Below, piece after piece: positions 1 through 8,469 of a stretch of DNA of 64,000 nt. A program made the translations under genes and the position numbers. Under the pieces are notes generated by a model. That model saw nothing but the letters and a program-made list of their open reading frames with translations. It did no database searches and had not been told where the DNA came from. The stretch's first letter is position 1; each line of letters starts with the position of its first letter. This stretch comes from Phytopseudomonas argentinensis (lineage in GTDB: Bacteria > Pseudomonadota > Gammaproteobacteria > Pseudomonadales > Pseudomonadaceae): positions 553,825-617,824 of the forward strand of contig NZ_FORC01000001.1 of NCBI RefSeq assembly GCF_900113905.1, read 5' to 3'.

Positions 1-1184
1 GTTACCGGTGCGCTCGGAGCGGCGGCAGCGCCAGCAGCAGCGTTGTCGGCGGCCTGGCCAGCCGGTGCCGATACATCGGCCTGCAATTTGGCCAGCTGAT
101 TGTCTTTGAGCTGAATGAGCCGCTGCAGCTTGTCCAGCTGGCTCTGCAGATCGCCCATGCGATCCTTGAGTTCGTCGTTCTCACGGCGCGTGGAGTCCAG
201 GCTTTCCTGGGTCACGGCAAGCTGGTTGGCCAACGCGGCATTGTTGGCGGTGCCGCTCTCGCTGCCAGCAGTCGCCTTGCCGGCTTCGGCGGCGACCAGC
301 TTGAGCTTGTCCTCGGCGGTGACCTGGGCCGGCGCGGCGCCAGCACCACTGCGGCGGGTCGCGTCGATCTGCCGGGTACCGGCAGCGGCCGGCGCGCTAC
401 GCCCCTGACGCCAGGCACTGTTCTGTTCACCGACCTGGGCCAGGGCTTCGGACTGGCTGCGGCGGGCGATCTGCTGGTCATCGGGCAGACGCAGTACCTG
501 GCCGCTCTTCATACGGTTGATATTGCCACCGATAAAGGCATCGGGATTGAGGTCCTGGATGGCCAGCATCTTCTGGTGAACGCTACCGCTGCCACCTGCA
601 CGCTGGGCAACTTCCCAAAGCGTGTCGTTGGCATTGGTCCGGTAGTCACCGCCGCTGGCGCTGCCGGCACGCGGCGCAGCTGGCGTGGCCGAAGGCGCAG
701 CGGCACGCGGCGCGGCACTAGGGGCCGGGCGCGGTGCCGGTGCAGCAACCGGCAACTGCGGGGCAGCGGCGGCCTGCGGCGAGTACAGCGGTGGATCGAG
801 CAGCAGGGTGTACTCGCGCAGCAGACGGCCATTGGGCCAGAGCACTTCGACGAGGAAATTCAGGTAGGGCTCGCGAACCGGCTTGCTCGAGGTGACACGA
901 ATCACGCTCTTGCCGTTGGGTTTGACGATGGGCGTGAACTTGAGGTCGGTCAGGAAATACTGGCGATCGACACCCGCCTTGTTGAACTCTTCCGGAGAGG
1001 CCAGCGACGGGCGCATTTCCGCGGCGGACAGATCGCGCACGTCCAGCAATTCAATTTCCGCTACCAGAGGCTGGTTCAGAGATGACTGCAGTGTCAGCTC
1101 GCCGACACCCAGCGCATGCGCCATACCGGAAGACAGCGCCGTCGCCGCAGCGATAGCCAGTACCAGTTTACGAACCCGAACCAT
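1..1184 (-). CDS. fimV: FimV, pilus assembly/peptidoglycan-binding hub protein (5' part; C-terminus beyond window)
   Basis: Inner-membrane LysM protein that in Pseudomonas supports type IV pilus assembly and twitching. About 394 N-terminal residues are present and the frame runs off the left edge. The start has a good ribosome site (AAAGGAAAA before ATG) and a signal peptide of about 24 residues ending AMAHA-like (GMAHA). The FimV N-terminal domain follows (GELTLQSSLNQPLVAEIELL), then an Ala/Pro-rich linker. A LysM domain ends near residue 230 (MKSGQVLRLPDDQQIA), and the start of the coiled coil lies near residues 300-390. FimV next to usg and asd is conserved order in Pseudomonas. Family assignment is secure; nothing can be said about the missing TPR C-terminus. 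Confidence 0.95.
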   Translation of the reverse strand, partial: MVRVRKLVLAIAAATALSSGMAHALGVGELTLQSSLNQPLVAEIELLDVRDLSAAEMRPSLASPEEFNKAGVDRQYFLTDLKFTPIVKPNGKSVIRVTSSKPVREPYLNFLVEVLWPNGRLLREYTLLLDPPLYSPQAAAAPQLPVAAPAPRPAPSAAPRAAAPSATPAAPRAGSASGGDYRTNANDTLWEVAQRAGGSGSVHQKMLAIQDLNPDAFIGGNINRMKSGQVLRLPDDQQIARRSQSEALAQVGEQNSAWRQGRSAPAAAGTRQIDATRRSGAGAAPAQVTAEDKLKLVAAEAGKATAGSESGTANNAALANQLAVTQESLDSTRRENDELKDRMGDLQSQLDKLQRLIQLKDNQLAKLQADVSAPAGQAADNAAAGAAAAPSAPV

Positions 1185-1331
1185 AGCCTTTTCCTTTGTG
1201 TTAACTGTCTCTCGCGCAACGAGAGGATAGGTGATCGTCGGCTGCCCCTTTGCAGGCCCCCCAGTCAACGATCAGCGCGCTCAGTAATTGCCAAGCTCGA
1301 ATAAATATGCAGATTTCCGGATAAGTATCTT

Positions 1332-2339
1332 TTACAGATGGTGTTTTATCAATAACTCGCCCAGTTGCACGGCGTTCAAAGCCGCACCTTTTCGCACATT
1401 ATCAGACACAATCCACAAACTGAGCTCGCAGGGGTCATCAATCCCGCGCCGCACGCGGCCTACGTAGACTTCATCCTGGCCGACGGCATCACCGATAACC
1501 GTAGGGTAATCACCGGCATCCACCCGCTCGATGCCCACAGCGGCGTCCAGTGCGGCAATCACCTTGTCCAGCTCTACAGGTGTAGACGCCTGCACGGTGA
1601 CACTCAAACTATCGCCAAAAAATACCGGTACCTGATGGCAACTGACGGTGACATTCAGCGACTGATCAGCGAACAACGCCTTGATGTCCGCATTGGTACG
1701 GCGCTCCAGGCGGCCATGGCCATCGGCATCCGGCTCGTCAACCTGGGCGAGCACGTTGAACGCCATCTGCCGATCGAACAGACGAGGCTCGAGCGAACGA
1801 CCGTTGAGCAGCTCGGCGGTTTGCCGCGCCAGTTCTGACACGCCCTCACGCCCACGACTGGAGACCGCCAATCCGGCGTCGATGACCAGCCGGCGCACCT
1901 GTACCTGTTCGCCCACGGCCGCAAGCACCAGAGCGACGGCCACCGCCACCGAGGACGGACTGGTCACGGCGAAAGGTGCTTCACCGGCGATTGCCGCGCC
2001 GTTTACTTCCGGCACCACCCGTGGTGCCACCTCACTGGGCAGCGCCCCGGTCACATCGATCAGCGAGCAGCCAGCCTTGCGCACCGCTTCGACGTGGGCC
2101 AGGGTCACCGCCTGATCGGCGGCGAAGAACACCAGTTGCACGCTGCGAAAATCAAAACCCTCAACGGTACGCACTCGCAGGTTGCGGCCCTTGAAGGCCA
2201 GCGTACGGCCGGCCGACTCGTTACTGGCCAGCAGGTGCAGGTCAGCGACCGGAAACTCGCGCTCTTCGAGGATTTGCAGCAGGGATTCGCCGACACTGCC
2301 GGTGGCGCCGACGATGGCGATAGCAAAGGTAGAAGTCAT
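1332..2339 (-). CDS. usg: Usg-like paralogue of aspartate-semialdehyde dehydrogenase
   Basis: 335 residues with an N-terminal Rossmann motif (IVGATGSVGESLLQIL) and the overall Asd fold. Where true Asd has a catalytic cysteine (GGNCT), this protein reads VTSPSSVAVA, so the nucleophile is missing and dehydrogenase activity is unlikely. It corresponds to the Usg-1 proteins found beside asd in many gammaproteobacteria, whose role is unknown. It lies 137 bp downstream of asd on the same strand, and a GC-rich inverted repeat in the gap may limit read-through. Seen: homology and lost Cys. Inferred: non-catalytic role. Confidence 0.85.
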   Translation of the reverse strand: MTSTFAIAIVGATGSVGESLLQILEEREFPVADLHLLASNESAGRTLAFKGRNLRVRTVEGFDFRSVQLVFFAADQAVTLAHVEAVRKAGCSLIDVTGALPSEVAPRVVPEVNGAAIAGEAPFAVTSPSSVAVAVALVLAAVGEQVQVRRLVIDAGLAVSSRGREGVSELARQTAELLNGRSLEPRLFDRQMAFNVLAQVDEPDADGHGRLERRTNADIKALFADQSLNVTVSCHQVPVFFGDSLSVTVQASTPVELDKVIAALDAAVGIERVDAGDYPTVIGDAVGQDEVYVGRVRRGIDDPCELSLWIVSDNVRKGAALNAVQLGELLIKHHL

Positions 2340-2395
2340 GGAGAAAGGCTGACGCTCGGTGGCTGAAACAGACCGGCACTCTACCGAAAAGCAAA

Positions 2396-2440
2396 GGGGC
2401 GGGCGACGGCAATCGCCAGCGACTGCCCTCTACCCGCCCC
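2396..2440 (-). terminator. Inverted repeat between asd and usg, possible attenuator
   Basis: An 8-bp perfect stem (GGGGCGGG at 2396-2403 with CCCGCCCC at 2433-2440) encloses a 29-nt loop. On the minus strand it is followed by TTTGCTTTT. It lies downstream of asd and upstream of usg. The long loop makes a strong terminator doubtful. Confidence 0.4.
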
Positions 2441-2476
2441 CACAGACGGCACACCAGGCGGCGTGCCGGAAACCCA

Positions 2477-3589
2477 TCAGCGCTCCAGCAGGATGCGCAG
2501 CATACGCCTTAGCGGCTCGGCAGCGCCCCACAGCAGCTGGTCGCCCACGGTGAAGGCGCCCAGGTACTGCGAGCCCATGTTGAGCTTGCGCAAGCGACCG
2601 ACCGGTACGCTCAGGGTGCCGGTAACGGCCGTCGGGCCGAGTTCGCGGATGCTCGCTTCGCGGTGGTTGGGCACCAGCTTGACCCAGGGATTGTGCTGGC
2701 TGATCAAGCCTTCGATGTCGGTCAGCGGCACATCCTTGTTCAGCTTGATGGTCAGCGCCTGGCTGTGGCAGCGCATGGCGCCGATGCGCACGCAGATGCC
2801 GTCGACCGGAATCGGATTCTTGAAGCGACCGAGGATCTTGTTGGTTTCCGCCTGGGCCTTCCACTCTTCACGGCTCTGGCCGTTGGGCAGCTCCTTGTCG
2901 ATGTAGGGAATCAGGCTGCCGGCCAGCGGTACGCCGAAGTTGTCGACCGGGAACGCATCACCACGCATGGCCTCGGCGACCTTGCGGTCGATGTCGAGGA
3001 TGGCGCTGGCCGGGTCGGCCAGCTCATCGGCCACGGTGGCATTGATGGTGCCCATCTGCTTGATCAGCTCGCGCATGTTCTGCGCGCCGGCACCGGAGGC
3101 CGCCTGATAGGTCATGGCGCTCATCCACTCGACCAGGCCGGCTTCGTAGAGGCCGCCCAGGGCCATCAGCATCAGGCTGACGGTGCAGTTGCCGCCGATG
3201 TAATTCTTGGTGCCGGCATCCAGCGCATGGTCGATGACCTTGCGGTTGACCGGGTCGAGCACGATCACCGCGTCGTCGGCCATGCGCAGCGAGGACGCCG
3301 CGTCGATCCAGTAGCCCTTCCAGCCGGCTTCACGCAGCTTGGGGAAGACTTCGTTGGTGTAGTCGCCGCCCTGGCAGGTGAGGATCACGTCCAGGCCTTT
3401 GAGCTCGTCGATGCTGTAGGCATCCTTGAGCGCTTCGGTTTCCTTGCCGATGGCCGGACCCTGGCCGCCGACATTGGAGGTGGTGAAGAACACCGGCTCG
3501 ATCAGATCGAAATCCTGTTCTTCCAGCATGCGCTGCATGAGCACGGAACCGACCATGCCACGCCAACCGATAAGACCTACACGTTTCAT
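2477..3589 (-). CDS. asd: Aspartate-semialdehyde dehydrogenase
   Basis: Reduces aspartyl phosphate to aspartate semialdehyde with NADPH, feeding Lys, DAP, Thr and Met synthesis. 370 residues, normal for the gammaproteobacterial form. It has a Rossmann motif at residues 5-14 ([10 protein letters not shown]), catalytic Cys135 in [10 protein letters not shown], and the substrate-binding stretch [17 protein letters not shown] chose the ATG at 3589 over a GTG two codons upstream because AGGTG lies 8 nt before it and family members begin MKRVGLIGW. leuB ends 54 bp upstream, so leuB and asd may be co-transcribed. Confidence 0.97.
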   Translation of the reverse strand: MKRVGLIGWRGMVGSVLMQRMLEEQDFDLIEPVFFTTSNVGGQGPAIGKETEALKDAYSIDELKGLDVILTCQGGDYTNEVFPKLREAGWKGYWIDAASSLRMADDAVIVLDPVNRKVIDHALDAGTKNYIGGNCTVSLMLMALGGLYEAGLVEWMSAMTYQAASGAGAQNMRELIKQMGTINATVADELADPASAILDIDRKVAEAMRGDAFPVDNFGVPLAGSLIPYIDKELPNGQSREEWKAQAETNKILGRFKNPIPVDGICVRIGAMRCHSQALTIKLNKDVPLTDIEGLISQHNPWVKLVPNHREASIRELGPTAVTGTLSVPVGRLRKLNMGSQYLGAFTVGDQLLWGAAEPLRRMLRILLER

Positions 3590-3643
3590 AACCACTACAC
3601 CTATATGAACAAGCCGCCGGCCACTTTCCGACGGCCTGGAAGA

Positions 3644-4726
3644 TTACAGACTACGCAGCGCTTCGACTACTGCATCACCCATGGCTGCCGTGCCGACCTT
3701 GGTCGTACCGGCCGAGTGGATGTCGCCAGTGCGCAGGCCCTGGTCGAGCACGCGGCTGACCGCCTGCTCGATGGCATTGGCGGCCTCGGTCTGGTTGAAG
3801 CTGTAGCGCAGCATCATGGACACCGACAGGATGGTCGCCAGTGGGTTGGCGATGCCCTGCCCGGCAATGTCCGGAGCGGAGCCGTGGCACGGCTCGTACA
3901 TGCCCTTGTTGTTGGCATCCAGGGACGCCGACGGCAGCATGCCGATGGAGCCGGTGAGCATAGAGGCTTCGTCGGAGAGGATGTCGCCGAACATGTTGTC
4001 GGTGACCATCACGTCGAACTGCTTGGGCGCGCGCACCAGCTGCATGGCCGCGTTGTCGACGTACATGTGGCTCAATTCGACGTCCGGGTAGTCCTTGGCG
4101 ACTTCCTCGACCACCGCGCGCCACAGTTGGCTGGAGGCCAGTACGTTGGCCTTGTCCACCGAGCACAGTTTGCTGCCACGTACGCGGGCCATGTCGAAGC
4201 CGACCTTGGCGATGCGACGGATCTCGCTTTCGCTGTACGGCAGGGTGTCATAGGCCATGCGCTCGCCATTATCGAGCACCTTGCTCTCGCGCGGCTGGCC
4301 GAAATAGATGCCGCCGGTCAGCTCGCGGACGATCAGGATATCCAGACCAGCCACTACTTCGGGCTTGAGCGACGAAGCGTCAGCCAGCTGCGGGTAAAGG
4401 ATGGCCGGGCGCAGGTTGGCGAACAGCCCCAGCTGCGAGCGGATCTTCAGCAGGCCGCGCTCAGGGCGGATGGCCGGGTCGATCTTGTCCCACTTAGGGC
4501 CACCGACCGCGCCGAGCAGCACGGCGTCGGCAGCGCGGGCGCGCTCCAGGGTTTCGTCGGCCAGCGGTACGCCGTACTTGTCGACGGCGGCGCCACCCAG
4601 CTCGTCGAACGACAGCTCGACATCGAGGGCGAACTTGTCGTTGGCCAGGCGCAGCACCTTGACCGCTTCGGCCATGATTTCAGGGCCGATACCGTCACCG
4701 GGAAGAACCAGAATCTGCTTGCTCAT
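3644..4726 (-). CDS. leuB: 3-isopropylmalate dehydrogenase
   Basis: NAD-dependent oxidative decarboxylation of 3-isopropylmalate, the third leucine-specific step. 360 residues, the usual length. Signature elements are the N-terminal PGDGIGPEI, the substrate loop around [10 protein letters not shown], and the metal/NAD region with [16 protein letters not shown] and [18 protein letters not shown]. It lies downstream of leuD but is separated from it by 341 bp containing a 140-bp palindromic repeat, so it may not be in one transcript with leuCD. Confidence 0.97.
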   Translation of the reverse strand: MSKQILVLPGDGIGPEIMAEAVKVLRLANDKFALDVELSFDELGGAAVDKYGVPLADETLERARAADAVLLGAVGGPKWDKIDPAIRPERGLLKIRSQLGLFANLRPAILYPQLADASSLKPEVVAGLDILIVRELTGGIYFGQPRESKVLDNGERMAYDTLPYSESEIRRIAKVGFDMARVRGSKLCSVDKANVLASSQLWRAVVEEVAKDYPDVELSHMYVDNAAMQLVRAPKQFDVMVTDNMFGDILSDEASMLTGSIGMLPSASLDANNKGMYEPCHGSAPDIAGQGIANPLATILSVSMMLRYSFNQTEAANAIEQAVSRVLDQGLRTGDIHSAGTTKVGTAAMGDAVVEALRSL

Positions 4727-4910
4727 ACGTTTTCCTTCATTACGTTCGGATCGCCGGCCTTGCCGTGTGCGACCTGTGAAAACCCGAACAGGCCCGCGGC
4801 CATCACCCTGCAGCGAGGGGCGCCATGTTCGGCGTCCGTCGCGGCGCGGTCAAGGCGCTACGGGCCCATTCGCTGATAACACGTAACCTGTTCTTTCCGC
4901 GCCACCACCA
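4727..4910. other. Intergenic stretch upstream of leuB
   Basis: About 180 bp between leuB and the 140-bp repeat. I see no convincing ORF, no clear sigma-70 promoter and no terminator. It presumably carries the leuB promoter. Confidence 0.4.
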
Positions 4911-5050
4911 GGGCACCTCTAAAACCTACCTGCGTTGCCATCGCGGCGTTAAAAACAGGCTCAAAATGCTCATTTACAATTCGTAAACTGTGCTTTTTCG
5001 CCTGTTTTTGCCTTGCGCTGACGGCCTCGCCTACGTTTTTAGAGATGCCC
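4911..5050. repeat. 140-bp palindromic intergenic repeat, copy 1
   Basis: Terminal inverted repeats GGGCACCTCTAAAA and TTTTTAGAGATGCCC enclose nested arms (AAAAACAGGC at 4951-4960 with GCCTGTTTTT at 5000-5009) and a central TTTAC/GTAAA hairpin. A second copy in the same orientation lies at 7178-7317; by my ungapped count 18 of 140 positions differ. Copy 1 begins 17 bp past the leuD stop and may act as a 3' structure for leuCD. No obvious target duplication flanks it. The architecture resembles a non-coding MITE-like or bulky-REP element. Confidence 0.85.
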
Positions 5051-5067
5051 AGTTGGCTTGGGCCGGC

Positions 5068-5715
5068 TTACTTGATAGCGCCAAACAACCACGGCTGACG
5101 CTGCTGGTAACCGACCTCGAAGGCACGAATCGACTCGGCGTCCTGCAGGGTCAGGCCGATGTCGTCCAGACCATTGAGCAGGCAATGCTTGCGAAAGGCA
5201 TCGACCTCGAAGCTGTACTGCACGCCGTCGGGGCGGGTCACGGTCTGCGCGGCGAGGTCGACGGTCAACTGGTAACCTTCGGTGGCTTCGGCCTGTTCGA
5301 ACAGCGCATCGACTTCCTCTTCAGCCAATACGATCGGCAGCAGGCCGTTCTTGAAGCTGTTGTTGAAGAAGATATCGGCGAAGCTCGGCGCAATCACGGC
5401 GCGGAAGCCGTATTCGTCCAGCGCCCAGGGCGCATGCTCGCGACTGGAGCCGCAACCGAAGTTCTCCCGCGCCAGCAGCACGCTGGCGCCCTGGTAGCGC
5501 GGGAAATTGAGCACGAAGTCCTTGTTGATCGGCCGATTGGAGTTGTCCTGGTTCGGCTGGCCGACATCCAGGTAACGCCACTCGTCGAACAGGTTGGGGC
5601 CGAAGCCGGTGCGCTTGATCGACTTCAAGAATTGCTTGGGGATGATCTGGTCGGTGTCGACGTTGGCACGGTCGAGCGGGCAAACCAGGCCGGTATGTTG
5701 GGTGAAGGCTTTCAT
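5068..5715 (-). CDS. leuD: 3-isopropylmalate dehydratase small subunit
   Basis: Swivelling small subunit of isopropylmalate isomerase, partner of LeuC; interconverts 2- and 3-isopropylmalate. 215 residues beginning [14 protein letters not shown], with family motifs [15 protein letters not shown] and [16 protein letters not shown]. Two tandem ATG codons occur (5718 and 5715); the second fits family N-termini and gives better spacing from GAGGAG. The leuC stop codon (TGA) overlaps that ribosome site, so the two genes are translationally close. The open frame extends further upstream inside leuC, but that part is a shadow. Confidence 0.96.
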   Translation of the reverse strand: MKAFTQHTGLVCPLDRANVDTDQIIPKQFLKSIKRTGFGPNLFDEWRYLDVGQPNQDNSNRPINKDFVLNFPRYQGASVLLARENFGCGSSREHAPWALDEYGFRAVIAPSFADIFFNNSFKNGLLPIVLAEEEVDALFEQAEATEGYQLTVDLAAQTVTRPDGVQYSFEVDAFRKHCLLNGLDDIGLTLQDAESIRAFEVGYQQRQPWLFGAIK

Positions 5716-5726
5716 CATCTCTCTCC

Positions 5727-7154
5727 TCAGGCCTGGATCAATTCGCGCACATCGATGAAGCGGCCGGTCACCGCGGCAGCGGCGGCCATGGCCGGGCTGA
5801 CCAGGTGGGTACGACCACCGGCGCCCTGGCGGCCTTCGAAGTTGCGGTTGGAGGTCGAGGCGCAGTGCTCGCCGCTGCCAAGCTTGTCCGGATTCATCGC
5901 CAGGCACATGGAGCAGCCGGGTTCACGCCATTCGAAACCGGCCTCGATAAAGATCTTGTCCAGCCCTTCGCTTTCCGCCTGGGCCTTGACCAGACCGGAG
6001 CCCGGCACTACCAACGCCTGTTTGACGGTGGCGGCGACCTTGCGGCCCTTGGCCACCTCGGCGGCAGCACGCAGATCCTCGATCCGCGAGTTGGTGCACG
6101 AACCAATGAACACGCGATCGAGCCGGATATCGGTGATCGGCTGGTTAGCGGCCAGGCCCATGTACTTGAGGGCGCGGGTGATCGAATCCTTTTTCACCGG
6201 GTCGCTTTCACGGGCCGGGTCCGGCACGTTCTGGTCGACGGCCAGGACCATCTCCGGCGAGGTGCCCCAGCTGACCTGTGGCTTGATGTCTTCGGCACGC
6301 AACTCGACCACGGTGTCGAAGTGCGCATCGGCGTCGGACACCAGGTCGCGCCATACGGCAACCGCCTGCTCCCAATGCTCGCCCTTGGGCGAATAGGGGC
6401 GATCCTTCACGTAAGCGATGGTCTTCTCGTCCACCGCCACCAGGCCAACCCGGGCACCGGCCTCGATGGACATGTTGCAGATGGTCATGCGCCCTTCCAG
6501 GGACAGCTCGCGAATCGCGCTACCGGCGAATTCCAGGGCATGGCCGTTACCGCCGGCGGTGCCGATCTTGCCGATCACCGCCAGGACGATGTCCTTGGCG
6601 GTGACGCCAAACGGCAACTTGCCTTCGACGCGCACCTGCATGTTCTTCATCTTCTTGGCGACCAGGCACTGGGTGGCGAGCACGTGCTCGACTTCCGAGG
6701 TGCCGATGCCGTGGGCCAGTGCGCCGAAGGCGCCATGGGTCGAAGTGTGCGAGTCGCCGCAGACCACGGTCATGCCCGGGAGGGTGGCCCCCTGCTCCGG
6801 GCCGACCACGTGGACGATGCCCTGGCGCACGTCGTTCATCTTGAATTCGAGGATGCCGAAGTCGTCGCAGTTCTCGTCCAGGGTCTTGACCTGGATACGC
6901 GAGACTTCATCGGCAATGGCGTCCAGGCCGCCGAGGCGCTCGGCGCGGGTGGTCGGCACGTTATGGTCCGGGGTGGCGATGTTGGCGTCGATGCGCCACG
7001 GCTTGCGGCTTGCCAGACGCAGGCCTTCGAAGGCCTGGGGCGACGTCACTTCGTGAAGAATGTGGCGGTCGATGTAGATCAGCGACGAGCCGTCGTCGCG
7101 TCGCTTCACTTCGTGCATTTCCCACAACTTGTCGTAGAGCGTCTTGCCAACCAT
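5727..7154 (-). CDS. leuC: 3-isopropylmalate dehydratase large subunit
   Basis: Aconitase-family large subunit, 475 residues. The [4Fe-4S] ligands are visible: one Cys in [14 protein letters not shown] and two in [10 protein letters not shown]. The N-terminus [16 protein letters not shown] and DHNVPTT are typical. ATG 7154 is preferred because AGGA lies 8 nt upstream; an in-frame ATG at 7169 has its coding sequence overlapping that ribosome site. Copy 2 of the 140-bp repeat begins 23 bp upstream, so it is likely in the 5' leader or the promoter. A divergent LysR gene lies beyond. Confidence 0.97.
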   Translation of the reverse strand: MVGKTLYDKLWEMHEVKRRDDGSSLIYIDRHILHEVTSPQAFEGLRLASRKPWRIDANIATPDHNVPTTRAERLGGLDAIADEVSRIQVKTLDENCDDFGILEFKMNDVRQGIVHVVGPEQGATLPGMTVVCGDSHTSTHGAFGALAHGIGTSEVEHVLATQCLVAKKMKNMQVRVEGKLPFGVTAKDIVLAVIGKIGTAGGNGHALEFAGSAIRELSLEGRMTICNMSIEAGARVGLVAVDEKTIAYVKDRPYSPKGEHWEQAVAVWRDLVSDADAHFDTVVELRAEDIKPQVSWGTSPEMVLAVDQNVPDPARESDPVKKDSITRALKYMGLAANQPITDIRLDRVFIGSCTNSRIEDLRAAAEVAKGRKVAATVKQALVVPGSGLVKAQAESEGLDKIFIEAGFEWREPGCSMCLAMNPDKLGSGEHCASTSNRNFEGRQGAGGRTHLVSPAMAAAAAVTGRFIDVRELIQA

Positions 7155-7177
7155 CAGCCTGTTCCTCATCAGTCTTC

Positions 7178-7317
7178 GGGCACTTCTAAAAACTACCTGC
7201 GTTGTCATCGCCGCGTTGAAAGCAGTCTCAAAATGCTCATTTACAACCCGTAAACTCCGCTTTCTCGCCTGCCTTCGCCTTGCGCTGACTGCCTCGCCTA
7301 CGTTTTTAGAGGCGCCC
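7178..7317. repeat. 140-bp palindromic intergenic repeat, copy 2
   Basis: Same orientation and length as the copy at 4911-5050, with termini GGGCACTTCTAAAA and TTTTTAGAGGCGCCC. The inner left arm reads GAAAGCAGTC and the right arm GCCTGCCTTC. Relative to copy 1, two positions changed in both arms in a pairing-preserving way, which suggests selection on structure. It sits immediately upstream of leuC. Confidence 0.85.
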
Positions 7318-7471
7318 GTTCTATGCCGGGGCAATAGCCCCGTGGCTTATGGGGAGAATGCTATGCGCGGCTGGCGAATAACTCCAATTCATATTTTTCA
7401 TCCAGAAGATTCCTGGTCGGAATTCATATAGCATCGCGCGATCACCCGTCTGGATCGCCATTGGAAGACCT
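7318..7471. promoter_or_regulatory. Divergent leuC / LysR control region
   Basis: About 150 bp between the repeat and the LysR start. It holds a small hairpin (CGGGGC AATA GCCCCG, about 7329-7344) and an AT-rich stretch near 7385-7430. LysR regulators usually bind such divergent regions, but I found no unambiguous T-N11-A operator and no leucine-rich leader peptide. Confidence 0.4.
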
Positions 7472-8353
7472 ATGGATCTCGCCACCCTCAATGCCTTTAT
7501 CGCCATCGCCGAACTCGGCAGCTTTTCCGAGGCGGCGATACGCCTGCACCTGACCCAACCGGCAGTCAGCAAACGCATCGCCAGCCTCGAGCAGCAACTG
7601 CGTGTGCGCCTGTTCGACCGCCTGGGCCGCGAGGTGAGCCTGACCGAGGCCGGCCGCGCCCTGCTGCCGCGCGCCTACCAGATTCTCAATGTACTGGAGG
7701 ATACCCGGCGGGCATTGACCAACCTCAATGGCGAGATCACCGGCCGGCTGACCCTCGCCACCAGCCACCACATCGGCCTGCATCGCCTGCCGCCGCTGCT
7801 GCGCGCCTTTACCCGCGCGCACCCGCAAGTGGCGCTGGACATCCAGTTTCTCGATTCGGAAGTGGCCTATGACGAGGTATTCCATGGCCGCGCCGAACTG
7901 GCGGTGATCACCCTGGCGCCGGATACCCGCGACCCGGTGCGCGCCGTCCCGGTATGGAATGATCCACTGGATTTCGTCACCGCCCCGGAGCATCCCCTGG
8001 CCCAGGCCAGGGGCGTGACACTCGCCGATGTCGCCCTGCACCCGGCGGTGTTTCCCGGCGGCAACACCTTTACCCACCATATCGTGCAGCGCCTGTTCGA
8101 GGCCGAGGACCTGACGCCCAACATCGCCATGAGCACCAACTACCTGGAGACCATCAAGATGATGGTTTCCATTGGCCTGGCCTGGAGCGTGTTGCCACGT
8201 ACCATGCTCGATGAGCAGGTCGCCCGTCTGCCGCTACCCGGCATTCAGTTGTCGCGCCAGCTCGGCTATATCGTGCACACCGAGCGTACCCTGTCGAACG
8301 CTGCCAGGGCCTTCATGCAACTGCTCGACGGCCAGCGTGACAGCTTGCTTTAG
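7472..8353 (+). CDS. LysR-family transcriptional regulator, divergent to leuC
   Basis: 293 residues, standard LTTR length. The N-terminal winged helix-turn-helix spans residues 1-60 (GSFSEAAIRLHLTQPAVSKR, RLGREVSLTEAGRAL), followed by a periplasmic-binding-like effector domain (RLTLATSHHIGLHRLPPLL, then YLETIKMMVSIGLAWSVLP). Its head-to-head position with leuC suggests that it controls leuCD, possibly in response to a leucine-pathway intermediate. That is inference from position only; the ligand cannot be read from sequence. Confidence 0.9.
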   Translation: MDLATLNAFIAIAELGSFSEAAIRLHLTQPAVSKRIASLEQQLRVRLFDRLGREVSLTEAGRALLPRAYQILNVLEDTRRALTNLNGEITGRLTLATSHHIGLHRLPPLLRAFTRAHPQVALDIQFLDSEVAYDEVFHGRAELAVITLAPDTRDPVRAVPVWNDPLDFVTAPEHPLAQARGVTLADVALHPAVFPGGNTFTHHIVQRLFEAEDLTPNIAMSTNYLETIKMMVSIGLAWSVLPRTMLDEQVARLPLPGIQLSRQLGYIVHTERTLSNAARAFMQLLDGQRDSLL

Positions 8354-8469
8354 CGCCTGGGCAACGGCTAACGTGAACACCCATAGCGGCCATCTGCCGG
8401 TATCCAAGCGGCACACGTGCCAACAGCCCGGTCAACCGTTCCCAGCGGGCTTTTGTAGAGGAAAGCTCA

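Noticed and set aside
2663..4876. A 737-codon open frame on the + strand opposite asd and leuB
   Set aside because: Antisense shadow of high-GC genes; no ribosome site, no domains, His/Ala/Gly-rich composition typical of a reverse-frame artefact.
5805..7253. Long + strand frame opposite leuC
   Set aside because: Complementary shadow of a well-identified gene; its composition and start are not gene-like.
7318..7471. Leucine attenuator/leader peptide before leuC
   Set aside because: Short minus-strand frames contain no leucine run and no terminator with a U-run.
8406..8422. Sigma-54-like TGGCACGTGTGCCGCTT on the minus strand
   Set aside because: The -12 box is CCGC, and the site points into the 3' end of the LysR gene with no gene to drive; it is a chance palindrome.
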